A DNA stretch of 44,222 bases from Actinomycetales bacterium (lineage in GTDB: Bacteria > Actinomycetota > Actinomycetes > Nanopelagicales > Nanopelagicaceae), in NCBI GenBank assembly GCA_018969355.1, contig JAGWYO010000011.1:1-44222 (forward strand), given 5' to 3'. Both the position numbers and the translations under genes were made by a program. Positions 16,900 to 23,568 of the stretch are shown here, one piece after another. The first letter of the stretch is position 1. Every line of letters begins with the position of its first letter. The notes below the pieces were generated by a model, which was not told where the DNA came from, did no database searches, and worked only from the letters and a program-made list of their open reading frames with translations.

Positions 16900-17050
16900 C
16901 TACGCATAAAAACAGCGATTTTTCGTAATTTCATTAAAAAATTAATTCGCGACACACCTTCATGAATAGCCTAATCACCCTATAAATACGCGTAAGTTTA
17001 TGAACACGTTAAGCAATTGCTTAACATTTACGCGTAATAAGGGGATTTCA
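16900..17050 (+). promoter_or_regulatory. hup upstream region: AT-rich tract and palindrome cluster
   Basis: An A/T-rich stretch (16904-16948) is followed by a possible -10 (TATAAA, 16981-16986). Then come three palindromes: TACGCGTA (16987-16994), an 18-bp perfect palindrome GTTAAGCAATTGCTTAAC (17008-17025), and TACGCGTA again (17029-17036). The centres are not concentric, so they look like separate protein sites, or a leader hairpin plus flanking sites, rather than one stem. GGGGA (17041-17045) is the hup ribosome site. Confidence 0.6.
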
Positions 17051-17494
17051 ATGAATAAGGCCCAATTCATTGCGGCGTTGGCACCACATTTCAACGACAG
17101 CAAGAAGGAAGCAGCACACGCTGTAGATATCGTTTTTGACACTATTGTTCGCAACCTTGCAAAGGGCGAAGATGTCATGATTAACGATTTCGGTAAGTTC
17201 AAGAAGGTTGATCGCAAGGCTCGCATGGGACGTAACCCATTTACTGGCGAAACAATCAAGATCAAGGCTTCCAAGAAGGCTCGCTTCTTGCCTGCAAAGG
17301 GTTTGAAGGATGTCATCTCAGGTGAGCGCAAGCTCGGACCTGCTCCAAAGCCAGAACCAAAGCCAGTTGCTAAGGCAAAGCCAGTAGCAAAGAAAGCTGC
17401 AAAGAAAGCTCCAGCAAAGAAGGCTGCAAAGAAGAAGGTAGCTAAGAAGGCACCTGCTAAGAAAAAGGTTGCTAAGAAGGCTAAGAAGAAGTAA
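17051..17494 (+). CDS. hup: Histone-like DNA-binding protein HU with lysine-rich tail
   Basis: A 147-residue nucleoid protein. Residues 1-90 form the HU fold, starting MNKAQFIAALAPHF, with VMINDFGKFKKV and the DNA-binding arm around GRNPFTGETIKIKASKKARF. Residues ~100-147 are a Lys/Ala/Pro tail with repeated AKKAPAKK-type units, like histone H1, characteristic of actinobacterial HupB/HupS. ATG 17051 is chosen because it follows GGGGATTTCA and begins at the family N-terminus, although the frame is open upstream to 17000. Expression is probably tightly controlled, given the palindromes upstream and a strong terminator downstream. leuCD-hup order is conserved in actinobacteria. Confidence 0.97.
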   Translation: MNKAQFIAALAPHFNDSKKEAAHAVDIVFDTIVRNLAKGEDVMINDFGKFKKVDRKARMGRNPFTGETIKIKASKKARFLPAKGLKDVISGERKLGPAPKPEPKPVAKAKPVAKKAAKKAPAKKAAKKKVAKKAPAKKKVAKKAKKK

Positions 17495-17510
17495 GCACCG
17501 TAGTTTAGGT

Positions 17511-17540
17511 AACGGGGTCGGCTCACGCCGGCCCCGTTTT
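17511..17540 (+). terminator. Strong intrinsic terminator after hup
   Basis: ACGGGGTCGGC (17512-17522) pairs with GCCGGCCCCGT (17527-17537) around a TCAC loop and is followed by TTT. The GC-rich 11-bp stem (one G-T pair) starts 17 nt after the hup stop. plsC has its own -10 just downstream. Confidence 0.85.
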
Positions 17541-17555
17541 CTTATGCTCATTGGT

Positions 17556-17561
17556 TACTAT
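17556..17561 (+). promoter_or_regulatory. Putative -10 (TACTAT) of leaderless plsC
   Basis: TACTAT ends 7 nt before ATG 17569. It overlaps the in-frame TTG at 17551 that could otherwise be read as a start, and so decides the start in favour of the ATG. Confidence 0.55.
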
Positions 17562-17568
17562 TGCCTAC

Positions 17569-18345
17569 ATGGCGGATTACACAGTTTCATATGCACCGCC
17601 ACAAGGAAAACCTCTTGGAACAAATCTGACCTTTAAAATCTGCACAAAGATTGTGATTCCTATTTTAAATTGTGTGGGCAAGAAGCAATGGCGCGGGGCT
17701 GAGAATATTGTGCAGACCGGCCGGGTAATTGTGGCCAGTAATCACGTTTCGTATTTAGATGTTTTGTTCTTTACCCATTTTCTCTATCGAAGCGGTCGCG
17801 CACCTCGCTATATCGGCAAAGAAGGCGTCTTTAAAGTTCCAGTGATTGGAAAGATTTTGCTAGCTGCTGGTCAAGTTCCTGTTGCTAGAGAAGGCAAAGA
17901 CGCTGCTAAAGCCCTAGAACATGCTCTGAAACTTCTTGAAGCTGGCCACTGTTTAGGCGTCTATCCAGAGGGCACGCTTACTCGAGATCCCAATGGGTGG
18001 CCCATGGTTGCCAAGACCGGTCTTGCACGTCTTGCGATCATGACCAAGTCGCCAGTGATTCCAATTGCGCAATGGGGATCACAGATTGTGATGCCCACCT
18101 ATGAAAAGAAAATAAAGATTTTTCCTCGCACACCTATCAAGATTTTAGCGGGAAAGCCTTTGGATTTATCGCCTTGGTATGGAAGAGAAAATGATGCGCA
18201 AGCGTTAATAGAGGCCACAGCTTTTGTGATGAGAGCAATTACAGATTTACTGGAAGAACTGCGTGGCGAAAAACGCCCAGTTGAGATTTTCGATCCGCAT
18301 ACTTCTACTCTTCCTCGAACTGGAAACTTTAAAAAGAAGCGATGA
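17569..18345 (+). CDS. plsC: 1-acyl-sn-glycerol-3-phosphate acyltransferase (PlsC-type)
   Basis: Membrane-associated acyltransferase that acylates lysophosphatidic acid to phosphatidic acid. The catalytic Hx4D is H59-D64 (NHVSYLD), and the second family motif is YPEGTLTRD near residue 134. About 258 residues. ATG 17569 (MADYTVS) is preferred over the upstream TTG because TACTAT ends 7 nt before it. It begins an operon with gpsA (4-nt ATGA overlap) and ddl (4-nt overlap). In mycobacteria and relatives mutT, ppk and cofC occur in this interval; none is present here. Confidence 0.92.
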   Translation: MADYTVSYAPPQGKPLGTNLTFKICTKIVIPILNCVGKKQWRGAENIVQTGRVIVASNHVSYLDVLFFTHFLYRSGRAPRYIGKEGVFKVPVIGKILLAAGQVPVAREGKDAAKALEHALKLLEAGHCLGVYPEGTLTRDPNGWPMVAKTGLARLAIMTKSPVIPIAQWGSQIVMPTYEKKIKIFPRTPIKILAGKPLDLSPWYGRENDAQALIEATAFVMRAITDLLEELRGEKRPVEIFDPHTSTLPRTGNFKKKR

Positions 18346-19343
18346 GCAAAGTAACCGTCCTTGGTACCGGTGCATGGGGCAGCACAATGGCCCAGGTCTT
18401 ATCTGATGCAGGTAATCATGTACTCATGTGGGGACGCAATGAAAGCGTTGTGAATGAGATTAGCGTCAAACACACCAATGCTAAGTATTTAGATGCCAAT
18501 GTCTTACCACTTGGCATCCAAGCCACAACAGATTTACATCAAGCTTTTGCGTATTCCAATATCTATGTGTTGGCCGTACCAGCGCAAACTTTGAGAGAAA
18601 ACCTCAAGAGTTGGAAAAACTTGGTCGATCCACACGCAACCTATGTCAGTACACTCAAAGGCATTGAGGTGAGCACTCTTTCGCGCATGACAGAGGTAAT
18701 TCAGGCAGAGATGAAGAGTGAAAACTTTTCACTTATCACAGGTCCGAATTTGGCCAATGAGTTGATATTGCGTCAGCCCGCTGGCGCAGTGGCGGCAGCA
18801 CCAACAATGCTGTTGGCGCAGAAGATTCAGAAACTATTTGCAACGCCCTACTACCGTGTTTACACATCCACAGATGTGTTGGGTTGTGAATTAGCAGGTG
18901 CTATCAAATCTGTGATTGCGCTAGCAGTGGGAATTTCAATTGGAATGGGTTTTGGGGAAAACACGCAGGCGATGCTCATTACTCGAGGGTTAAATGAAGT
19001 TGCACGGCTGTGTGCTGCCCATGGGGCAGAACCATTAAGTGCTGCAGGTTTAGCCGGTATGGGCGATCTGGTAGCAAGTTGTGGTTCACCACTTTCTCGT
19101 AATCGCACCTTTGGCGAAGTACTTGGACGCTCGGGTTCGATGGAGATCGCGCGTGAGAATGTAGCTAAGACCGTGGAGGGCGTAGCCTCCTCCAATGCAG
19201 TTCTTGAGATTGCTCACCGAGTAGGAGTTGAAGTGCCAGTTATTGAAGCCGTAGCCGATGTTGTTGCCGGCACGATTTCACCCTCTGATGCTTTGGATCG
19301 CCTGATGGAAATTACTACGAGAGCAGAGAATTTCATCCGATGA
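18342..19343 (+). CDS. gpsA: Glycerol-3-phosphate dehydrogenase [NAD(P)+]
   Basis: Reduces dihydroxyacetone phosphate to sn-glycerol-3-phosphate, the backbone for phospholipids and the acceptor used by acyltransferases. The NAD(P)-binding glycine motif is VLGTGAWGSTMA at 5-16. Further GpsA motifs are STLKGIE, ITGPNLANE, and CELAGAIKSVIALAVGISIG, which carries the catalytic lysine, then GLAGMGDLVASC. At 333 residues it is full length. It is coupled to plsC and ddl by ATGA overlaps, linking phospholipid precursor supply with acylation. Confidence 0.97.
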   Translation: MSKVTVLGTGAWGSTMAQVLSDAGNHVLMWGRNESVVNEISVKHTNAKYLDANVLPLGIQATTDLHQAFAYSNIYVLAVPAQTLRENLKSWKNLVDPHATYVSTLKGIEVSTLSRMTEVIQAEMKSENFSLITGPNLANELILRQPAGAVAAAPTMLLAQKIQKLFATPYYRVYTSTDVLGCELAGAIKSVIALAVGISIGMGFGENTQAMLITRGLNEVARLCAAHGAEPLSAAGLAGMGDLVASCGSPLSRNRTFGEVLGRSGSMEIARENVAKTVEGVASSNAVLEIAHRVGVEVPVIEAVADVVAGTISPSDALDRLMEITTRAENFIR

Positions 19344-20389
19344 GTACATTAAATGTTGCGGTGATTTTCGGTGGAATAAGTAGTGAACATGAGATTTCCT
19401 GTGTTTCAGCTGGAGGAGTTCTTAAAGGTTTAGATTCCAGTAAATATAAAGCCATCCTGATTGGAATTACTAAGGCTGGCAATTGGGTTTTATTGCCTAA
19501 TGATTATCGGCTAGAAATAGTTGGTGGAAAGCTCCCTTCAGTTGATGAAAAAGCACCTGCGGTGGTGGCCGATGTTCATGGTTTTTGCGTTGCGGGTAAA
19601 GCGTTAAATATCGATGTTGTCTTTCCTGTCCTGCATGGGCCATATGGTGAAGATGGAACGATTCAAGGCCTCTTTGAAATCGCAAACCTGCCTTATGTTG
19701 GTAGTGGGGTTTTAGCATCAGCGGTTGCAATGGATAAATCTTTTGCTAAGCCTATCTTTGCAGCAGCTGGTATGAAGGTTGCTGATGGAATTGTTGTATC
19801 GAGCAAGGACAAGCAAGTATCAATTGATGATCTGGCATATCCCGTCTTTGTTAAACCAGCTAGAGGTGGTTCAAGTCGTGGCACTCATAAAGTTAAATCA
19901 GTAGACGCGCTCAACATTGCGCTCAAAGACGCATTTTTGTATGACCACAAAGTGATGATCGAGCAAGCAGTAGTGGGTCGAGAAATTGAGTGTGCAGTAC
20001 TTGAATCTCAAGGAGTGGCAAAGGCATCAGTAGTAGGTGAGATTATTATTGATAGCAAGTTTGAGTTTTATGACTTTGAAGCCAAGTACTTAGATGGAGC
20101 TACAACTGTAAGGATTCCTGCTGATATTCCAGTAGATGCAGCTGAAGAAATCCGTGAAAAAGCTGTCCAGGCATTTAAGGCGTTGGGGTGTAGCGGATTA
20201 GCTAGATGTGATTTCTTCTATACCGATAAGGGCGAGATTATTATTAATGAAATCAACACTATGCCGGGCTTTACGGGAACATCTATGTATCCAAAGCTGT
20301 GGGCAGCAAGTGGTGTTGATTACACGAGCGTGATTACAACTTTGATTGAAACTGCTTTGCTTCGCACTAACTCAGTTTTAGGAAACTAG
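19340..20389 (+). CDS. ddl: D-alanine--D-alanine ligase
   Basis: ATP-grasp ligase making the D-Ala-D-Ala end of peptidoglycan precursors. N-terminal VIFGGISSEHEISCVSA (9-25) is the family signature. PVLHGPYGEDGTIQGLFE, KPARGGSSRGTHKV (ATP-grasp loop), and EIIINEINTMPGFTGTSMYP (metal and active-site end) are all present. Length 349 is normal. The start overlaps the gpsA stop (ATGA). gpsA-ddl adjacency is common in actinobacteria. The 3' end overlaps the convergent amidohydrolase by 12 nt. Confidence 0.97.
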   Translation: MSTLNVAVIFGGISSEHEISCVSAGGVLKGLDSSKYKAILIGITKAGNWVLLPNDYRLEIVGGKLPSVDEKAPAVVADVHGFCVAGKALNIDVVFPVLHGPYGEDGTIQGLFEIANLPYVGSGVLASAVAMDKSFAKPIFAAAGMKVADGIVVSSKDKQVSIDDLAYPVFVKPARGGSSRGTHKVKSVDALNIALKDAFLYDHKVMIEQAVVGREIECAVLESQGVAKASVVGEIIIDSKFEFYDFEAKYLDGATTVRIPADIPVDAAEEIREKAVQAFKALGCSGLARCDFFYTDKGEIIINEINTMPGFTGTSMYPKLWAASGVDYTSVITTLIETALLRTNSVLGN

Positions 20390-21940
20390 TTCAAGGATCT
20401 TTGCTGCAGGGTTTTGCGCAGGATCTGAGTCTAAAACTAAGAACGCGGCTCTCATGCCAACCTCCAGTGCGCCATATTCATCCTCACGAAAGAGTTGATA
20501 GGCGGCGTTTTTTGTATAGAAGGTAAGGGATTCATCCATTGTGAGAGATTCTTCAATAACCCATGGCTGGGTGGCACCAGCTGCTTCATGTGTGCGAGTC
20601 ACGGGGATAGAAAGGGCATCCATGGGAATGTGACTTGTGACTGGCCAATCACTACCAAAGGCAATCATGGCACCAGCATTTAGCATTGAACGAAGACGGT
20701 ATTGCTGGTTGTTTCTAGCGTTACCAATACGTGGGGCTATGAGTTTTTTATTCATGGGATCTAAATAGCACCAGAGCGGTTGGATGTTTGCAATCACGCC
20801 CAATTGAGCAAAGCGAGGAAGATCTTCATCGCGGATTAACTGGGCATGCACAATGACAGGACGTCGATCCCAAGTGGGATTAATTCTTTGCATGGCTTCT
20901 AGAGCATCTAATGCCTGCTTCACAGCAGCATCTCCGATGGCATGTAAGTGCACCTGGTATTTCATTGCATCATAGGCAATTAAGGCATTGAGTAGTTCTT
21001 CTTCCTTCCACATTGTGATTCCATGCGAGGTTGGATCATCTTCATAGGCTTGCGTTAAATAGGCAGTTCCTGCAGATAAGGCACCATCGAGTAAAAACTT
21101 AATGCTGTTGGGTTGTAGTTGTGATGGATTATCAAGTTCTTGGCACTGCTCGCGAATTTCATTGAAATCATCAATTGCGCCAGACCAAGTGGTGGGAGTT
21201 ACAAGGAGAGAAAGATTAAAAGCAATTGTTAACTCATTAGTTTGCGCAGCGGCGATATATGCCTTTGCCATATCTTTATCGCACCATGAATCAATGGCTG
21301 CTATCACACCGGTTTTTCTGTATTCCTTGCAGGCATACGTGATTGCAGCAATATCACTTTCCAGGATGTTGGCAGGAGCGTGATCTAGAACTAATGCCAT
21401 AGCAGATGGCTCGCGCAAGGTTCCTTTTGCACTGCCATCACTATTGCGGGCGATAGTACCGCCTTGGGGATCTTTCGTTGCATGTGTTATGCCAGCCAAC
21501 TCGAGTGCTTTTGAATTAACCCAGATAGTGTGGTGATCTACGGCGTGTAAAACTACGGGGCGATCACTAACTACTTCATCAAGCCACTTGGCATCAAAAT
21601 CTCCCCCTTCAATGATTGCAGCTTCATAAGCACCACCAATAATCCAGGTTATGGAAGGGTGTGCATCTGCAAAAGCTTTTACTTGGGTTTTGATCTCTTC
21701 AATGCTGGTGATGCCATTAATTCTTGGGCCAGCAGCCTCGCGTCCTGCAAAAATGGGATGTGCATGGCCATCTAGGAAAGCTGGGATGACAAAGGCATCA
21801 TCTAAATCAATTGTTGTCTCAGCCGTGAATTTTTTTACATCTTCACCTACGGCAAGGATGAGTGAATCTTTAACGAGTAAGTCATGAAAGATTTCTTTGC
21901 CAGATGACCAAAAGCGCGCGTTTGTATAGAGCGTGCTCAT
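20378..21940 (-). CDS. YtcJ-like metal-dependent amidohydrolase
   Basis: A 520-residue cytosolic protein of the amidohydrolase_3/YtcJ type. The metal-binding HxH is H59/H61 (FLDGHAHPIF), followed by VVLHAVDHHTIWVNSKAL, HLHAIGDAAVKQALDALE, VIVHAQLI and IAFGSDWPVTSH, all typical. The substrate is not predictable; the family includes N-substituted formamide and amide deformylases. There is no Shine-Dalgarno; AAAACT ends 7 nt before the ATG on the minus strand, a weak fit to the leaderless pattern. It lies 12 nt downstream of the Lrp-type gene, so the two may be co-transcribed, and its 3' end overlaps ddl. Confidence 0.9.
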   Translation of the reverse strand: MSTLYTNARFWSSGKEIFHDLLVKDSLILAVGEDVKKFTAETTIDLDDAFVIPAFLDGHAHPIFAGREAAGPRINGITSIEEIKTQVKAFADAHPSITWIIGGAYEAAIIEGGDFDAKWLDEVVSDRPVVLHAVDHHTIWVNSKALELAGITHATKDPQGGTIARNSDGSAKGTLREPSAMALVLDHAPANILESDIAAITYACKEYRKTGVIAAIDSWCDKDMAKAYIAAAQTNELTIAFNLSLLVTPTTWSGAIDDFNEIREQCQELDNPSQLQPNSIKFLLDGALSAGTAYLTQAYEDDPTSHGITMWKEEELLNALIAYDAMKYQVHLHAIGDAAVKQALDALEAMQRINPTWDRRPVIVHAQLIRDEDLPRFAQLGVIANIQPLWCYLDPMNKKLIAPRIGNARNNQQYRLRSMLNAGAMIAFGSDWPVTSHIPMDALSIPVTRTHEAAGATQPWVIEESLTMDESLTFYTKNAAYQLFREDEYGALEVGMRAAFLVLDSDPAQNPAAKILELVS

Positions 21941-21952
21941 ATGGGAAAGTTT

Positions 21953-22189
21953 TTATTGGTACGTAACTGGGCAGGTCAGGGTGCGAGTAATACCTGCAAC
22001 ACCTTGGACCTTGGATAAAATCACGCGACCGAAATCTTCCATGCTGGGTGCTTCTGCACGCATAATGACATCGTATGGACCAGTAACGCCCTCGGCCAGA
22101 GTTACACCAGCGATAGCTGAAACAGCTTTTGCTACGGATCCTGCTTTGCCGACCTCGGTTTGAATCAAAATGTAGGCCTGAACTGACAT
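21953..22189 (-). CDS. Stand-alone Lrp/AsnC ligand-binding (RAM) domain protein
   Basis: A 78-residue protein matching only the C-terminal effector-binding domain of Lrp/AsnC regulators: QAYILIQTEVGKAGSVAKAV, then GVTGPYDVIMRAEAPSMEDF and VQGVAGITRTLTC. It has no DNA-binding helix-turn-helix. Such single-domain RAM proteins bind amino acids and are frequent near thiL in actinobacteria; their role is poorly defined. ATG at 22189 has a good GAAAGGAAA ribosome site 5-13 nt upstream, unlike many neighbours. It is divergent from thiL across 75 nt and just upstream of the amidohydrolase. Confidence 0.9.
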   Translation of the reverse strand: MSVQAYILIQTEVGKAGSVAKAVSAIAGVTLAEGVTGPYDVIMRAEAPSMEDFGRVILSKVQGVAGITRTLTCPVTYQ

Positions 22190-22251
22190 AAGAGTTTCCT
22201 TTCGTTGGTGGGTACAGGCTACTTCAGAGATGTGGCACCTGGCTAGTCGAT

Positions 22252-22257
22252 TACTCT
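22252..22257 (+). promoter_or_regulatory. Putative -10 (TACTCT) of leaderless thiL
   Basis: TACTCT ends 7 nt before the thiL ATG at 22265; no ribosome site is present between. Confidence 0.5.
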
Positions 22258-22264
22258 TCTCACT

Positions 22265-23185
22265 ATGACCTTAAATGAAGCCCAGATAATCGGCGCACTT
22301 GCGCAGATCTTTGGCAGTAATCATCGAGGCGTTCAGGTTGGAATCGGCGATGACGCTGCAGTTGTTGCAACAGGTGAACACACAGTAATGACAACAGATA
22401 TTGCAGTAGAAGGCACTCACTTTAACTGCCAGTGGTCAGGTGCATTTGAGATTGGGCGCAAAATAACGGCTGCAAATCTGGCAGATATCTATGCCATGGG
22501 AGCTGCTCCTACCTATCTGGTAGTAGCGCTTACTTTGACCGGTGAAGAGTCGATGGAGTGGATTTGTGAACTGGCGCAAGGGATAAAACATGAGGCCAGT
22601 AGTTGCGGGGCAGTTGTGGTCGGTGGGGATTTAGCTCGAGGGCCTGCCAAAGTAATTTCAATGAGTGCGCTGGGTGAAGTGGATAAGGTAATTACGCGAA
22701 CAGGCGCACAAGTAGGAGATTTAATTTATCTGTCTTCACTGCCGGGATGGTCGGCGGCTGGGCTTGCCTGTATTGAAAAAGGCGAGTTAAGTGATTTAGA
22801 AAGCTATGCGGCGGAAGAGTTCCGTTCTCCTACTCTTGATTATGCAATGGCAGTTGCTTTTTCACATACAGGTGCCCATGCGATGTGTGACATCAGTGAT
22901 GCGTTAGTTATCCAAGCCGAGCAGGTAGCAGATGCATCTGGCGTGCAGTTGGTTTTTGATCCCGAAGACTTTAAGGCAAGTGAAGAGTTTGGGCAGTTAT
23001 CCGAATTGGCAGCAGGTGCTGGCGTAGATGTCTGGCAGTGGATTTTTGCAGGGGGAGAAGATCATGTCTTTCTGGCCATAGGAAAAGATCTGCCTGGTCT
23101 GTGTGTGGGCGTGGTGAAAGAGGGCAATGGAGTACGTGGTTTAGAAATGAAAAAAGCGCCAGAAACCTGGCGCCATTTCAGTTAA
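22265..23185 (+). CDS. thiL: Thiamine-monophosphate kinase
   Basis: Phosphorylates thiamine monophosphate to the active pyrophosphate cofactor. ThiL hallmarks are VQVGIGDDAAVV near residue 20-31 (Mg-ATP site), TTDIAVEGTHF, NLADIYAMGAAPTYLVVALT, and VVGGDLARGP, then the MCDISDALV segment and FAGGEDH. The 306-residue length is typical. The ATG has a -10-like TACTCT seven bases upstream. The last codons (23156-23173) also encode the hairpin of the rpmB terminator on the other strand. thiL-rpmB-recG neighbourhood is conserved in actinobacteria. Confidence 0.96.
   Translation: MTLNEAQIIGALAQIFGSNHRGVQVGIGDDAAVVATGEHTVMTTDIAVEGTHFNCQWSGAFEIGRKITAANLADIYAMGAAPTYLVVALTLTGEESMEWICELAQGIKHEASSCGAVVVGGDLARGPAKVISMSALGEVDKVITRTGAQVGDLIYLSSLPGWSAAGLACIEKGELSDLESYAAEEFRSPTLDYAMAVAFSHTGAHAMCDISDALVIQAEQVADASGVQLVFDPEDFKASEEFGQLSELAAGAGVDVWQWIFAGGEDHVFLAIGKDLPGLCVGVVKEGNGVRGLEMKKAPETWRHFS
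23150..23173 (-). terminator. Intrinsic terminator of rpmB embedded in the thiL coding end
   Basis: On the minus strand GCGCCAG-GTTT-CTGGCGC forms a perfect 7-bp stem followed by TTTTTT (plus-strand A run 23150-23155). It starts 23 nt after the rpmB stop. The same bases encode the last residues of thiL, so the terminator is written inside the convergent gene. Confidence 0.8.
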
Positions 23186-23195
23186 GCACAATTAG

Positions 23196-23381
23196 TTAGC
23201 GTGTAACTTTCCCAGCCTTGAGGCATGAAGTACAGACGTTTTGACGCTTTGTGTTTCCGTTAACCAAGGTGCGCATGCGCTGAATATTTGGGTTCCAACG
23301 GCGACGTGTCTTTACCTGAGAGTGTGAAACGTTATTGCCAAAGCTGGGCCCTTTGCCACAGATATCGCATGTTGATGCCAC
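23196..23381 (-). CDS. rpmB: 50S ribosomal protein L28
   Basis: A 61-residue ribosomal protein of the zinc-binding (C+) type: CDIC near the N-terminus and CTSC near the C-terminus, with NNVSHSQVKTRRRWNPNIQ between. Start: GTG at 23381-23379 is chosen because AAAAGGAG lies just upstream and the reading begins (M)ASTCDICGKGP, the family N-terminus; the frame is open to 23465 but that extension does not match L28. A GTTCC-ATTG-GGAAC inverted repeat (23413-23426) lies in the leader region. It is convergent with thiL and terminated by the embedded hairpin at 23150-23173. Confidence 0.96.
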   Translation of the reverse strand: MASTCDICGKGPSFGNNVSHSQVKTRRRWNPNIQRMRTLVNGNTKRQNVCTSCLKAGKVTR

Positions 23382-23512
23382 AGCGGTACTCCTTTTAACT
23401 CTGATGAATCTCGTTCCATTGGGAACAGAGCGTAAGGGTACCTCGTAGGCGGGGCAGGAAGCCAATTAGCGCTGAGCGTGGACTGAGCCTGGGCGTGAGT
23501 TAGGCAACATGA

Positions 23513-23538
23513 GGGCTAGCCCATGGTTTTTTTAATGT
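23513..23538 (+). promoter_or_regulatory. Palindrome and putative -10 upstream of cydA
   Basis: The perfect 10-bp palindrome GGGCTAGCCC (23513-23522) is followed by T7 and a -10-like TAATGT (23533-23538). The palindrome would lie just upstream of, or in the spacer of, the cyd promoter, suggesting an operator. It could alternatively be a weak terminator. No Rex-type TTGTGA site is seen. Confidence 0.4.
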
Positions 23539-23568
23539 GCCCACAACTTTTCAAGCGGAGGATTACCT

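Noticed and set aside
17000-17050. Longer HU start at 17000
   Set aside because: It would translate through the palindromic leader and the ribosome site; HU proteins start at MNKAQF, with GGGGA before ATG 17051.
17341-17491. Direct DNA repeats in the hup tail as a repeat array or CRISPR
   Set aside because: The periodicity is simply AAG/GCT codons of the Lys/Ala/Pro tail; no spacers or conserved repeat units.
16975-17551. Long minus-strand frames opposite hup
   Set aside because: They arise from the lysine-codon-rich tail read backwards (Phe/Leu/Ala runs) and have no family features or ribosome sites.
17551-17568. TTG 17551 as plsC start
   Set aside because: The TACTAT -10 overlaps this codon, and ATG 17569 has the standard 7-nt spacing; the extra six residues look non-coding.
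23382-23465. N-terminal extension of L28 to 23465
   Set aside because: L28 begins (M)ASTCDICGK; the GTG at 23381 has an AAAAGGAG site, and the extension matches nothing in the family.
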